Assembly: GCA_965641885.1 (NCBI GenBank) | Contig: OZ282574.1 | Coordinates: 4,278,001-4,342,000 of the forward strand | Source of the DNA: Pseudophaeobacter sp965641885 | GTDB taxonomy: Bacteria; Pseudomonadota; Alphaproteobacteria; Rhodobacterales; Rhodobacteraceae | Direction: 5' to 3' | Length of the DNA stretch: 64,000 bases | Notes under the pieces: model-generated | Told to the model about the DNA's origin: nothing | Database searches by the model: none | What the model saw: the letters and a program-made list of their open reading frames with translations, nothing else | Program-made: the position numbers and the translations under genes | Shown here: piece after piece, positions 25,432 through 34,102 of the stretch | Layout of the letters: every line of letters starts with the position of its first letter | Numbering within the stretch: position 1 is the stretch's first letter

Positions 25432-27960
25432 TTATTCCGCAGCTGTATTCTCTGTCGGCGTAACGCGGCTCAACAAGTCTTCGATATTGCCACGTGTGCC
25501 AATACTGCTCTCGACCAAAGCCCGCGCATGGGCCAGCGGCGACAGGCCTTCGGGATCCTTGCTTGTCTTGGAGATCTCGCTGGTCACAGTTGCGACCTGG
25601 CCAAAGGGGGCATCCTCTGCCGGGACCCTTGTCTCGATCGCATCCAGATTCTCGGAATGCCAGAACCCACGCGCCGCCGCATTCATATCTTCTTCGACCA
25701 GCATATATTCTCCGGAGCGGCTAAACTCACCGTTGCGCCACAGCGCTTCGGCACGCATCCGGTTGGCGCGCGAGCCTTCCAGCCCCATCAGCTCAACAAG
25801 CGCGTTATGGGGTTTGCCCAGCGCCAATGCGGTCTCGGCCATCATCAGGCGGCGTTCTTTGTTTTCAGGCTCCAGCGCAAGCTTTTGCAACAGAGACTGC
25901 GCCTGTTCGGCAAAGCCCAGATCCAACAGACGCCGCGCCATAATTTCCGCAACAGCCGCCGCTTCGGCTGAGCTGGACTGCCGTGCAAAGGCAAGACCAT
26001 AGTGCAGGAAAGTAACGTCATCGGCCCGTTCGGTCAGCAGTGTCAGCAGGGGTTCCATCACAGCGGCCCGTGCAGCTGGGCCATCATGTTTGGAAATTTG
26101 TGGCAACTCTTCAAAGGCCTGGGCAAATTGTCCTGTCAGGGCCAAGGACACCACTCCGGCGTTGCGCAGACGCATGCCCAACTCGTTTTCCCGGCTTTCC
26201 AGCTCATAAGATGCAGTCAGCTCTGGCACATCCGGCGAAATCGCCTTGCGTTCCTTGTAGCTGAGGTTGATCAGATCAATCAAAGCAGAGGGCGCGCTCT
26301 CGGTACGTTCAGCAACCTCTTCGGTCAGCTTTTCAGCAACCAGCTCGGTATCACCTTCCAACTCGGCAATAGCCGCCTCTGCAAGATGAATTTCGGGAAC
26401 ATATTCCATCCCAGTCCGGCTGACCGACCGCAAAATTGCCTCGGCAACGTGCAGGTTTCCGGCCTTGGCAAACAAGGAGCTCAGCTGGGGACCAAAATTC
26501 ACCCGCAAGTGCACAGGCAATTTTGCAAAGGTCTGCTGGATAGCATCTGTATTAGCAGTTTTACGAATGTTGTCATCCGCCAGCGCCGCCCAAAACGCAG
26601 CAGCACCATCACAGCCCTGCTGTCCCGAAAATGGGTGGTTGATCCCAAGAGACTCACCATCCAGAAGGTCAGCCATCGCCAGCAGCATGGCCTGCTTTTT
26701 CGAAGGACTAGAGTCTGCGGGCAGCATTGCCATCATTGCGCGCGCTTCGGCACCAAATCCGAAATAGAGATAAAGCTTTGCAAGCGCACGTACGCTGGCC
26801 GGGTTTATATCGTCAAATTCACGCACCAAGGCGGCCCGCATCGGACCAAGCTGATCCGCGAAAGGCTCGTCATTTCCCCAGCCGTGGATTGCGAGCCTGC
26901 GATCGGGCAGGCAGTGATCATTGGTGGAATCTTTGGGATTTCTCTCTGCAACCAGCCCCGTCTCGCGGTCAATGGCCGAGGTCACCGAGATATTATCAAG
27001 CGGGTTCAGGGGCCGGTCAGACCGTCCCAACAGCTCCAGCGCCCGGCCACCCTCGGATTCGGGCCTGTCCGCCAGAGCGATGTCCACCAGGCCCTGGTTT
27101 GCAGCCCGGCCAATCTGCTGCAGCAGACGGCTCTCGGACGCATTTACCGTCGCGGCGCGGGAGGTTTCTTCCAGGTCAATCAAAAGGTTTACTTCAGGCA
27201 ACTCCGCTGGGGCGGCATCCGCCTCCTTTGAGGCCAGATCGGTCGTACCCTCTGGCTTCTCTGTCTGGGGTTGGTTCAACCCAAGCTCTGCATCCAGTCC
27301 AGCCGCCAGTACCGCAGAGCCACGCGATCCTACCGGGTCAGGTTCTACCATTCTGGCAGAACCGGCTACAATTTCATTTGTTGTCTCGGCTGGCGGCTCT
27401 GTCTGCGCTGGTTGGCGCGCACTGTCGGCGGCGCCAGGCGTGACGACCGACTTTAGGTTCAGTGCAAAACGGGCATCTGCAATGGCACCCTGCGACAGGT
27501 TGAACCGGTAGCCTGCCGGTGACGGGGGCGTAGGTGTACGCGCAGGCACCACAGGTTGACCCAGCGACAAACTGCCAAGACTGGCCTGCACAGGCGCTCC
27601 ATTCCCATCGGCAATATCGAGCACAAGATAGCCATCTCTTTGCAAATAAGAGCTGATCTGGCAATCACAGCCAAGCTCCAACCGCAAAGGCTGGCCTGCG
27701 CCATTTTGTGACAGCGCCTGCAGACGATCCCGCGGGATCAGGTCAAACACCCGCGAGGTATCAAATACAGCGGCAGGCGAATTAATTTTTAGGCTTGCGG
27801 CACGCCCCGATTGGTCAAGCGTCCACTGGACGCCATCGGGCAGGCGCATGACCAGGCGTGAGAAGCCATCGTGTTCCCCGGAACGGGTCACAATAGTCTG
27901 GGCCTGGGCTGAGCCTGCCGCCATTCCGAGGGCGGCTATCGCAAATGCGCGCCAAATCAT
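25432..27960 (-). CDS. large periplasmic flagellar-cluster protein (AMIN-like plus helical repeats), MotC-like candidate
   Basis: 842 aa. A Sec signal peptide (MIWRAFAIAALGMAAGSAQA) is followed by a beta-rich region at about 22-115 (GFSRLVMRLPDGVQWTL, then YLQRDGYLVLDIADG) reminiscent of AMIN domains. Then comes a low-complexity linker to about 300 and a long alpha-helical repeat region (about 340-830) resembling TPR/SEL repeats. I do not recognise a named family. It overlaps motA by four bases and lies downstream of a MotE-like gene. In Sinorhizobium, MotE is the chaperone of periplasmic MotC, so a MotC-like stator accessory is a reasonable hypothesis. The terminator follows. Confidence 0.6.
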   Translation of the reverse strand: MIWRAFAIAALGMAAGSAQAQTIVTRSGEHDGFSRLVMRLPDGVQWTLDQSGRAASLKINSPAAVFDTSRVFDLIPRDRLQALSQNGAGQPLRLELGCDCQISSYLQRDGYLVLDIADGNGAPVQASLGSLSLGQPVVPARTPTPPSPAGYRFNLSQGAIADARFALNLKSVVTPGAADSARQPAQTEPPAETTNEIVAGSARMVEPDPVGSRGSAVLAAGLDAELGLNQPQTEKPEGTTDLASKEADAAPAELPEVNLLIDLEETSRAATVNASESRLLQQIGRAANQGLVDIALADRPESEGGRALELLGRSDRPLNPLDNISVTSAIDRETGLVAERNPKDSTNDHCLPDRRLAIHGWGNDEPFADQLGPMRAALVREFDDINPASVRALAKLYLYFGFGAEARAMMAMLPADSSPSKKQAMLLAMADLLDGESLGINHPFSGQQGCDGAAAFWAALADDNIRKTANTDAIQQTFAKLPVHLRVNFGPQLSSLFAKAGNLHVAEAILRSVSRTGMEYVPEIHLAEAAIAELEGDTELVAEKLTEEVAERTESAPSALIDLINLSYKERKAISPDVPELTASYELESRENELGMRLRNAGVVSLALTGQFAQAFEELPQISKHDGPAARAAVMEPLLTLLTERADDVTFLHYGLAFARQSSSAEAAAVAEIMARRLLDLGFAEQAQSLLQKLALEPENKERRLMMAETALALGKPHNALVELMGLEGSRANRMRAEALWRNGEFSRSGEYMLVEEDMNAAARGFWHSENLDAIETRVPAEDAPFGQVATVTSEISKTSKDPEGLSPLAHARALVESSIGTRGNIEDLLSRVTPTENTAAE

Positions 27961-28826
27961 GCTGCGTCCTGTTTTACCGATCTGAGGGCTTCTTCTAGTT
28001 CAGAGAAGCCGGGGCGAATATGCGAAGGGGTGTTCTGGCGGCCAACTTCGATACAGATGGCGGCCGCATGGTTGTGAAGGTTTGCAACCAGAACTTCGCG
28101 GATGAGTTTATAGAAGTGAGCGTCTTCTTCGGTAATGGTTTTCACCTTGTCTGCAAAAGGACCCACCAGGCCATAGGCCAGAAAAATCCCCAGGAATGTC
28201 CCGACAAGCGCGCCACCAATCATCTTACCCAGAACCTCTGGTGGCTGGTCGATCGAGGCCATGGTCTTGATAACACCCATAACAGCCGCAACAATCCCCA
28301 GGGCAGGAAGGCCATCCGCCATCACCTGCAACGCATGGCTGGAGTGCATGGCATGATGGTGATTGGCCTCCATGCGTTTCTCCAGCACCTCTTCCACCTG
28401 ATGCGGGTCATCATAGTTCATTGACGCCGAGCGCATGGTGTCACAAATCAGGTTCACCGCCTCGCTGTCCGCCAGGATTTTGGGATATTTGTTGAAGACG
28501 GTCGAGTTCTCAGGGTCCTCGATGTGCTGTTCCACCTCAACCGGGTTGGCCCGGGCAATGCGGATCAGCGAAAACAACAGGCAAAGCAGATCCCGGTAGT
28601 CATCGGACTTCCATTTGGCGCCTTTGAACACCTTTCCGAGGTCTTTGATAGCATGCTTGATGCTACTCATGTCGTTGCTGATCATGAAGGTACCCACGGC
28701 CGCGCCACCGATAATCATCATCTCAAATGGAAGCGCTTTAAGGATAATACCCATCTTGCCACCGGCAAGAATGTAACCGCCGAAAACCATGACAAAAATT
28801 ACGACGATGCCAGCTAAACCGATCAT
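27957..28826 (-). CDS. motA: flagellar stator protein MotA
   Basis: 289 aa inner-membrane stator subunit with four hydrophobic segments. The cytoplasmic loop includes LFSLIRIARANPVEVEQHIEDP, where the conserved torque residues lie. The PALGIVAAVMGVIKTM helix and GGALVGTFLGIFLAYG carry the conserved prolines and channel face. Most likely a proton-driven motor, though ion choice cannot be read directly. Its MotB partner is encoded apart, at 39.8 kb. It is followed immediately by the 842-aa gene. Confidence 0.93.
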   Translation of the reverse strand: MIGLAGIVVIFVMVFGGYILAGGKMGIILKALPFEMMIIGGAAVGTFMISNDMSSIKHAIKDLGKVFKGAKWKSDDYRDLLCLLFSLIRIARANPVEVEQHIEDPENSTVFNKYPKILADSEAVNLICDTMRSASMNYDDPHQVEEVLEKRMEANHHHAMHSSHALQVMADGLPALGIVAAVMGVIKTMASIDQPPEVLGKMIGGALVGTFLGIFLAYGLVGPFADKVKTITEEDAHFYKLIREVLVANLHNHAAAICIEVGRQNTPSHIRPGFSELEEALRSVKQDAA

Positions 28827-28903
28827 GCGGCCACTCCAAATCTAATTTCTTTATATGAGCTTAGGCGAGTCGGATTAAGAAAGCCTGAGCACCAGAGCTC
28901 AAG

Positions 28904-29524
28904 TTATTCCTTGGGGACGTCGCTGTTGCGGCCTGCCATGACAACACTGATTGTATAGGCGGCTTCGGGGCTCAGACCGGCCATGATTCCCGCCGCGGCT
29001 TCTGGGCGCATACGGGCCAGAAAACCGGCTGCAAAATTCGGATCCATCTCTTCAAACAGAGCCGCCGATTCTTTTGGCTTCATCCGCTCATAAACCGTGG
29101 TCAGGCGCTCAACATCAGCCGCTGTTGCGCCATCCGCCAGGGCGAGGGTCGAACGCAACTCGTCCTCTGCAAGCTCCAGAGCCGCAAGTTTGCGGTCAAT
29201 CGCCTCATCTGCGAGTCCCAGGGCCTTCATACGGTCTTCGATTTCAGCCTCGCGCAGGGCGAGAGCCGCTTCGCGTTCCTTAAAGGCCGCCAGCATCGCC
29301 TGCAGTTCAGCCGAAGAGGGCATGCTTTTGCTTTTCAGTGATCCATCCGCAGTGGCCGTTTCGGCTTTTGGGTCGTTGATATTTGAAACTTCCCGCGCGA
29401 TCGCCGGACCTGCTTCCATACCCAGGCGCACCAGTGCCGAGCCAATCAGCAGCAGAGACAGCATCATCAAGGTGCTGCTGCGGCTGCGTCCGGACTTATC
29501 TACCTTGGCTTTCTTGCTCATCAC
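28904..29524 (-). CDS. MotE-like periplasmic flagellar motor chaperone
   Basis: 206 aa. An N-terminal anchor (STLMMLSLLLIGSALVRLG), a coiled coil (FKEREAALALREAEIEDRMKAL in part) and a C-terminal MgtE-N-like helical domain (VYERMKPKESAALFEEMDP, then FLARMRPEAAAGIMAGLSP) are seen. This is the architecture of Sinorhizobium MotE, which folds and protects MotC. It overlaps the upstream gene by four bases (ATGA) and lies 77 bp before motA. Confidence 0.75.
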   Translation of the reverse strand: MMSKKAKVDKSGRSRSSTLMMLSLLLIGSALVRLGMEAGPAIAREVSNINDPKAETATADGSLKSKSMPSSAELQAMLAAFKEREAALALREAEIEDRMKALGLADEAIDRKLAALELAEDELRSTLALADGATAADVERLTTVYERMKPKESAALFEEMDPNFAAGFLARMRPEAAAGIMAGLSPEAAYTISVVMAGRNSDVPKE

Positions 29525-29985
29525 GCCACCCGGTCTTTGTCACGGTTGTGACGGACAAACATCACACCTGAAGAGTTGCCTGGCTCTTCCGCCGGCGCCT
29601 CAGCGACGACTTCGGTTTCATAGGCAACAGCCAGGGCATCGCTTTCTTCCGTCTCTGCCGTCACAGCCCGTGCGGGTTGCGAGGCCGGAACATTTGTCTC
29701 GGGCACAACATCATGCATGGAGGCCATCATGAGCTCCAGCCGTTGCGCCACCGATTCGGCGCGACCGGTGAGCTGATCCAGCGCTTGGCTGGATCCCTCT
29801 GAAACTTGCCGCGCTGTGGCAAAAGACTTGTTCAAGTCATCTACTTGCGAGGAAAGCACTGCGACGGCTCCGCCGACGCCCTTTTCCAGATCATTGAAAC
29901 GTTTGAGCCGGCGCGACAACACCAGGCAATAAAATCCGGCCCCGAGGGCCCCCGCTGCAAGCAGGATATCAGCTATAAGGTCCAT
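29521..29985 (-). CDS. membrane-anchored coiled-coil flagellar protein, DUF6468-like
   Basis: 154 aa. One N-terminal helix (LIADILLAAGALGAGFYCLVL) is followed by RRLKRFNDLEKGVGGAV, a coiled coil to about residue 95 and an acidic disordered tail. Size, arrangement and place between fliL and motE resemble the DUF6468 proteins of alphaproteobacterial flagellar clusters; that name is recalled and unchecked. Function is unknown. A structural role at the motor is likely from context. It lies 9 bp after fliL. Confidence 0.6.
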   Translation of the reverse strand: MDLIADILLAAGALGAGFYCLVLSRRLKRFNDLEKGVGGAVAVLSSQVDDLNKSFATARQVSEGSSQALDQLTGRAESVAQRLELMMASMHDVVPETNVPASQPARAVTAETEESDALAVAYETEVVAEAPAEEPGNSSGVMFVRHNRDKDRVA

Positions 29986-29994
29986 CCCGTTCTC

Positions 29995-30519
29995 CTAGTT
30001 CAGTACGAATTCCATGATCAGCAAATCTCGTACACGCCCCTGTCCGGTGGCTATGTTGATTCGCCGCAGCATCTGTGCGCGCAGTTTTGGCAGTGCCATC
30101 GGATCCGACAGATCCTCCAGCTCCAAAGCGCGAAGATAGCTATTCAGTACATCGACTACACGGGGGAGGACTTTTTCGACCTCGGCCTGGTGGATCAGAT
30201 CCACCTCTAACTGTGCGCTGAACCTTAAGTGTTTTGTTGCGCCGCCTTTGCGCAGCGTAATCACAATGGGTTCCATCTCGATGAAGGCAAGCTTGGCGAT
30301 ATCCTCCGCCGTCTCACCACTATCTACGCCTTCTGGCGCCTCTACTTCCGCATGAGTCTCTTTGGGCTCTGCGGGTTGACCAAAAGGAAGAAGCCCTGAC
30401 TGTACTGCAAAGAATCCGCCGCCGCCGCCTGCTATTGCAAGGACGACCCCAATGATGAGGGGCAGTTTGCTTTTTTTACCTGGTGCGTCTTCTTCCGCAT
30501 TCACTACAGCGTCTGTCAT
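29995..30519 (-). CDS. fliL: flagellar basal-body protein FliL
   Basis: 174 aa. A Lys-rich cytoplasmic start is followed by a membrane helix (LPLIIGVVLAIAGGGGGFFAV) and the FliL periplasmic domain (FIEMEPIVITLRKGG, then LPRVVDVLNSYLRAL and VRDLLIMEFVLN at the end). I start at the ATG at 30519 because AGGGAAAG lies just upstream. An ATG 33 bp earlier lacks a ribosome site and crowds the CtrA-like site. It heads the fliL-DUF6468-motE-motA-842aa operon, divergent from fliF. Confidence 0.88.
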   Translation of the reverse strand: MTDAVVNAEEDAPGKKSKLPLIIGVVLAIAGGGGGFFAVQSGLLPFGQPAEPKETHAEVEAPEGVDSGETAEDIAKLAFIEMEPIVITLRKGGATKHLRFSAQLEVDLIHQAEVEKVLPRVVDVLNSYLRALELEDLSDPMALPKLRAQMLRRINIATGQGRVRDLLIMEFVLN

Positions 30520-30565
30520 GGCTTTCCCTAAAACGTCGTGCAAAGCCTTCATAACCCGTGAGGAA

Positions 30566-30580
30566 CTAACCGAATGTTAA
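30566..30580. promoter_or_regulatory. CtrA-like site between fliL and fliF
   Basis: CTAA-N7-TTAA is one mismatch from consensus. It lies 47 bp before fliL and 59 bp before fliF, a spacing that suits promoters in both directions. Confidence 0.6.
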
Positions 30581-30638
30581 GGCCCGTCAGTCAAAAAGGC
30601 AGCACGCCGGACAGAATGCCGGTGCGACGGAGGTTAAA

Positions 30639-32318
30639 TTGCAGCAGATCAAGAATGTCTGGACTGGTTTGGATACGCGTAAGCAGCTTGTTGTGGTTGG
30701 TGCCACGGTAGCCGTTATTGCGAGTGTGCTTGCGATGTCCCACGTGGCGAGCAAGCCAACCATGAGATTGCTCTATGCCGGGCTGGAAAGCGGCTCAGCA
30801 GGAGATGTAGTTCGGTCCCTAGAACAGACCGGCACACCATATGAAGTGCGCGGCGGCTCTATATATGTGCCGTCGAACCGCCGGGATGAGCTGCGGATGA
30901 CGCTCGCAAGCGAAGGTCTGCCTGCAAATGGCGGCAAAGGCTACGAGCTCCTCGATGCGCTCACCGGGTTTGGCACCACATCACAAATGTTTGACGCGGC
31001 TTACTGGCGCGCCAAAGAAGGAGAGCTGGCCCGAACCATCGTCGCCAGCCCCCATATTAGCCAGGCCCGTGTCCATATTGCCAATACCGGCACCAGTCCC
31101 TTTCAACGCACTATAGATCCAACAGCCTCCGTATCTGTGGTGCCTCTGGGAGCGCCTATTACACCGGCACAGGCCAATGCGATTCGCTTTTTGATTGCAT
31201 CCGCTGTGACAGGCCTTGCGGTCGACAATGTCGCTGTAATCGACGCCAATGGCTCTCTTATCGGGTCTCCTGAAGCCGCCGCTGCAGCGGGCGCAGGCAC
31301 CGATGACCGTTCTCAGTCGATTCGCGAGCGTGTCATGCGCCTGGTCGAAGCCCGCGTGGGTCACGGCAATGCCGTCGTAGAAGTGAGCGTTGATGTTGTC
31401 ACCGACACCGAATCGATCCGTGAAAAATTCGTAGATCCGGAAAGCCGCGTCGCGATCAGCACAGATGTTGAAGAACGTGCCGATGTCTCCAGCAACCAAT
31501 CTGGCGAGGTTACCGTGGCCTCAAATATCCCGGATGGTGATGCGGCCTCGGGTCAGGGGTCAAACAACAACACCTCTGCCACCCGGGAACGGATTAACTA
31601 TGAAATCTCGGAGACCGAGAAAGAAATCATTCGCGGACCGGGTGCGATCAAACGGCTGACGATCGCCGTGCTGATCAATGGGACCACCGTCAACAACGAG
31701 GCCGGCGAAGCAGTGTTTGAGGCCCGCCCCGAAGAAGAGCTGGGCGCGCTGCGGGAACTGATTTCGGCTGCCATCGGATTTGATGAAAGCAGGGGCGATG
31801 TCATCACCCTGAAATCAATGGAACTGCCCAGCATCGAGCCCGCAGGCACGGAAGTCTCCTCGTCTTTCTTTGACAACATCTACTTTGATGCCATGGGAAT
31901 TATCCAGATGGCTGCTCTTGCCCTTGTGACCCTGATTCTCGGTCTCTTTGTGGTGCGGCCGATTCTGCTCGGGAAAAACGGAGCTGTTCCCGCTCTTGCT
32001 GGTCCTGACATGGGTGACATGGGTGGTCTTCCCGATTTGCCCGCCATGGGCACGGCCCCCGGCATGGGTGACTTCATGATGAACTCGGATCTGGGCGCAA
32101 ACCTTGCCCTGGATGGCGAAATTCAGGATGGCGGCGGCTTTGGCGGTATGGGCGACATGGGTGGCATGGGCGATATGGGTGGCATGGGAGGCCTCCCGGC
32201 ACTTGGCGGCGGCGGCGAGAACCCAGTCGACCGTCTGCGTGAAATGATTGGTGAACGCCAGGAAGAAACTGTCCAGATCCTGCGCGGCTGGCTGGAAGAA
32301 AATGAGGAGCGGGTCTAA
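30639..32318 (+). CDS. fliF: flagellar MS-ring protein FliF
   Basis: 559 aa. A first membrane helix (LVVVGATVAVIASVLAM) is followed by the ring-building domains (RLLYAGLESGSAGDVVRSLEQ, then GYELLDALTGFGTTSQMF) and a second helix (IIQMAALALVTLILGLFVVRP). The cytoplasmic tail normally binds FliG. Here the tail contains a Gly/Met/Asp-rich repeat before a conserved-looking end (VDRLREMIGERQEETVQILRGWLEE) that is the FliG-binding type. The start is TTG with GGAGG 6 nt upstream. FliH follows with one base overlap; fliG is not adjacent. Confidence 0.93.
   Translation: MQQIKNVWTGLDTRKQLVVVGATVAVIASVLAMSHVASKPTMRLLYAGLESGSAGDVVRSLEQTGTPYEVRGGSIYVPSNRRDELRMTLASEGLPANGGKGYELLDALTGFGTTSQMFDAAYWRAKEGELARTIVASPHISQARVHIANTGTSPFQRTIDPTASVSVVPLGAPITPAQANAIRFLIASAVTGLAVDNVAVIDANGSLIGSPEAAAAAGAGTDDRSQSIRERVMRLVEARVGHGNAVVEVSVDVVTDTESIREKFVDPESRVAISTDVEERADVSSNQSGEVTVASNIPDGDAASGQGSNNNTSATRERINYEISETEKEIIRGPGAIKRLTIAVLINGTTVNNEAGEAVFEARPEEELGALRELISAAIGFDESRGDVITLKSMELPSIEPAGTEVSSSFFDNIYFDAMGIIQMAALALVTLILGLFVVRPILLGKNGAVPALAGPDMGDMGGLPDLPAMGTAPGMGDFMMNSDLGANLALDGEIQDGGGFGGMGDMGGMGDMGGMGGLPALGGGGENPVDRLREMIGERQEETVQILRGWLEENEERV
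32144..32190. repeat. Gly-Met-Asp coding repeat in the fliF tail
   Basis: GGCGACATGGGTGGCATG-type units repeat imperfectly and encode GGMGDMGGMGDMGGMGG in the cytoplasmic tail of FliF. A shorter related stretch (DMGDMGG) occurs about 130 bp earlier. Confidence 0.75.
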
Positions 32319-32917
32319 TGGGAATTACGCACCTTCTGGAAGATTTTGGCCACGTCACCGTCGTCCCCTCCGCGTTCCCTGAGATCTCGGAAGAAGACGT
32401 CGAAGAAGAGCGGCTGGTCTCCTTTGAAAAGGGCTATAGCGCCGGCTGGGATGATGCGGTGACCGCTAAAGACAAGGACGCCGTCCAGATTTCAGCAACT
32501 TTGGCAAGCTCGCTTGAGGATCTGAATTTCACCTATCAAGAGGCCCAGTCACAGCTGATCGAATCACTGGACCCCATGTTCAAGGTTCTGACCAGTGCGG
32601 TCCTGACAGACACAATGGCCGCAAGCTTTGGCCACCACATCGTCGATCAGATGACCGACATGGCCAAATTTCAAACCGATCAACCGATGAGTATCTTTGT
32701 CTCTCCGGGAGAAGGTGCCGGTGTTCGCGCCCTGCTGCCCGAAGCCTTTGCCACCCCGGTTCAGGTTCAGGAAGACGAGAGCCTGTCACCCGGTCAAGCC
32801 TATCTGCGCGTCGGATCCTCCGAACGCGAAATCAACAGTTCAGCTCTGATTGAATCCATTCACGATTCAATTGACGCTTTCACCTATCACGTCAGAGAGG
32901 ACAGCCAGTATGGATGA
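32318..32917 (+). CDS. fliH: flagellar export regulator FliH-like
   Basis: 199 aa. An acidic N-terminus (EISEEDVEEERLVSFEKGYSAGWDDA in parts) precedes a helical region and a C-terminal domain, matching alphaproteobacterial FliH in size and place. FliH regulates the FliI ATPase and ties it to the C-ring via FliN, the next gene. The fliF stop overlaps its ATG by one base. Sequence identity to classical FliH is low, so the call leans on context. Confidence 0.75.
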   Translation: MGITHLLEDFGHVTVVPSAFPEISEEDVEEERLVSFEKGYSAGWDDAVTAKDKDAVQISATLASSLEDLNFTYQEAQSQLIESLDPMFKVLTSAVLTDTMAASFGHHIVDQMTDMAKFQTDQPMSIFVSPGEGAGVRALLPEAFATPVQVQEDESLSPGQAYLRVGSSEREINSSALIESIHDSIDAFTYHVREDSQYG

Positions 32918-33206
32918 CCAAAAGGATCTCAACATGAAAGCCACCGACGCCAGCAATCCGTTTGTTTCGGTCCCCGTCGAGGTGGTGGTCTCTGTTGGCA
33001 AAGCCCGCCCGCTGATCCGCGATCTTGTCGCTTTGGGCGAGAATGCCATCCTTGCACTGGACAAACGTGTCGATGATCCCGTCGACCTTTACGTGGGTGA
33101 CCGGTTGGTTGCCCGTGGTCAGCTTGAAGAAATGGAAGGCGATCAGGCCGGTCAACTGGCAGTCCGCCTGACCGAAATTGCTGATTTGCAAAACGGCCTG
33201 GGATGA
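32910..33206 (+). CDS. fliN: flagellar switch protein FliN
   Basis: 98 aa with the SpoA/FliN C-terminal domain: VPVEVVVSVGKARPLIRDLVALGE, then LDKRVDDPVDLYVGDRLVARGQLE (quoted in parts of the family pattern). It forms the bottom of the C-ring with FliM, which is not in this window. The start ATG lies 8 bp inside fliH; a later in-frame ATG is possible. The stop overlaps the fliP ATG by four bases. Confidence 0.9.
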   Translation: MDDQKDLNMKATDASNPFVSVPVEVVVSVGKARPLIRDLVALGENAILALDKRVDDPVDLYVGDRLVARGQLEEMEGDQAGQLAVRLTEIADLQNGLG

Positions 33207-33946
33207 CACGCACCGCCATCACACTCACGATCCTTGTCTCCTGCGCAGCCCTGATGCTGCCGCAGGCGGCAATGGCGCAGGATCTGAGCCTGTCGCTGGG
33301 CGATGGGCAATCCATCTCTGCCCGGTCAATTCAGCTGATTTTGCTCCTCACGGTGCTCAGCCTGGCCCCTGGCCTGCTGATCATGATCACCTGCTTTCCC
33401 TTTCTGGTCACTGTGCTGTCAATCCTGCGTCAGGGTCTTGGCCTGCAGCAGGCGCCGCCAAACATGATGATGATCAGCCTGGCGCTGTTTCTGACCTATT
33501 TCGTGATGGAGCCGGTCTTTACCGAGGCCTGGCAGACCGGCATCAGCCCGCTCATCGAAGAGCAGGTCGACATAGAAACCGGCATAATGCGCAGTTTAGA
33601 GCCTTTTCGTGGCTTTATGGCCAATCGCCTGGACCCCGATACCTTTTATGCCATTGCCGATCTGCGTCCGGAACTGGAAGCCATTGATCCCACGCCGGAA
33701 GCACCGCTTTCGGTGCTGATCCCCAGCTTCCTGCTGTCCGAAATCTCTCGTGCCTTTCAGATTGGCTTTCTGGTGTTTCTCCCCTTCCTCGTCATCGACC
33801 TGGTTGTCGCGGCCGTTCTGATGTCGATGGGGATGATGATGGTGCCGCCCGCAGTGGTGGCCCTGCCTTTTAAGCTAGCCTTCTTTGTGGTCGCTGATGG
33901 CTGGAGCCTGATCGCAACCGCCCTGGTGCGCAGCTATTATCCCTAG
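33203..33946 (+). CDS. fliP: flagellar export gate protein FliP
   Basis: 247 aa. A cleavable signal peptide (MTRTAITLTILVSCAALMLP then QAAMA) is unusual for an inner-membrane protein but normal for FliP. Hallmarks are LRQGLGLQQAPPN and the C-terminal SEISRAFQIGFLVFLPFLVIDLVVA in parts. FliP pentamers form the gate core with FliQ and FliR. No fliO is adjacent. A terminator follows. Confidence 0.94.
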   Translation: MTRTAITLTILVSCAALMLPQAAMAQDLSLSLGDGQSISARSIQLILLLTVLSLAPGLLIMITCFPFLVTVLSILRQGLGLQQAPPNMMMISLALFLTYFVMEPVFTEAWQTGISPLIEEQVDIETGIMRSLEPFRGFMANRLDPDTFYAIADLRPELEAIDPTPEAPLSVLIPSFLLSEISRAFQIGFLVFLPFLVIDLVVAAVLMSMGMMMVPPAVVALPFKLAFFVVADGWSLIATALVRSYYP

Positions 33947-33999
33947 CCGTTAAAACAAGACATAAATCCCGCGCTTTGCTCTGCGGTGCATATCTATTC

Positions 34000-34034
34000 A
34001 AAAGCCCCCTGATCCAACGGATTCGGGGGCTTTT
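34000..34034 (+). terminator. terminator after fliF-fliH-fliN-fliP
   Basis: AAAAGCCCCC pairs with GGGGGCTTTT, followed by a further T and GTTGT. It lies about 54 bp after the fliP stop. Confidence 0.88.
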
Positions 34035-34102
34035 TGTTGTGGAAATTTCCGGCGTGCCTGGCCTGCCGCAATGGCAGTTTCCAAGGCGCGGCCTCGCTGG
34101 TT

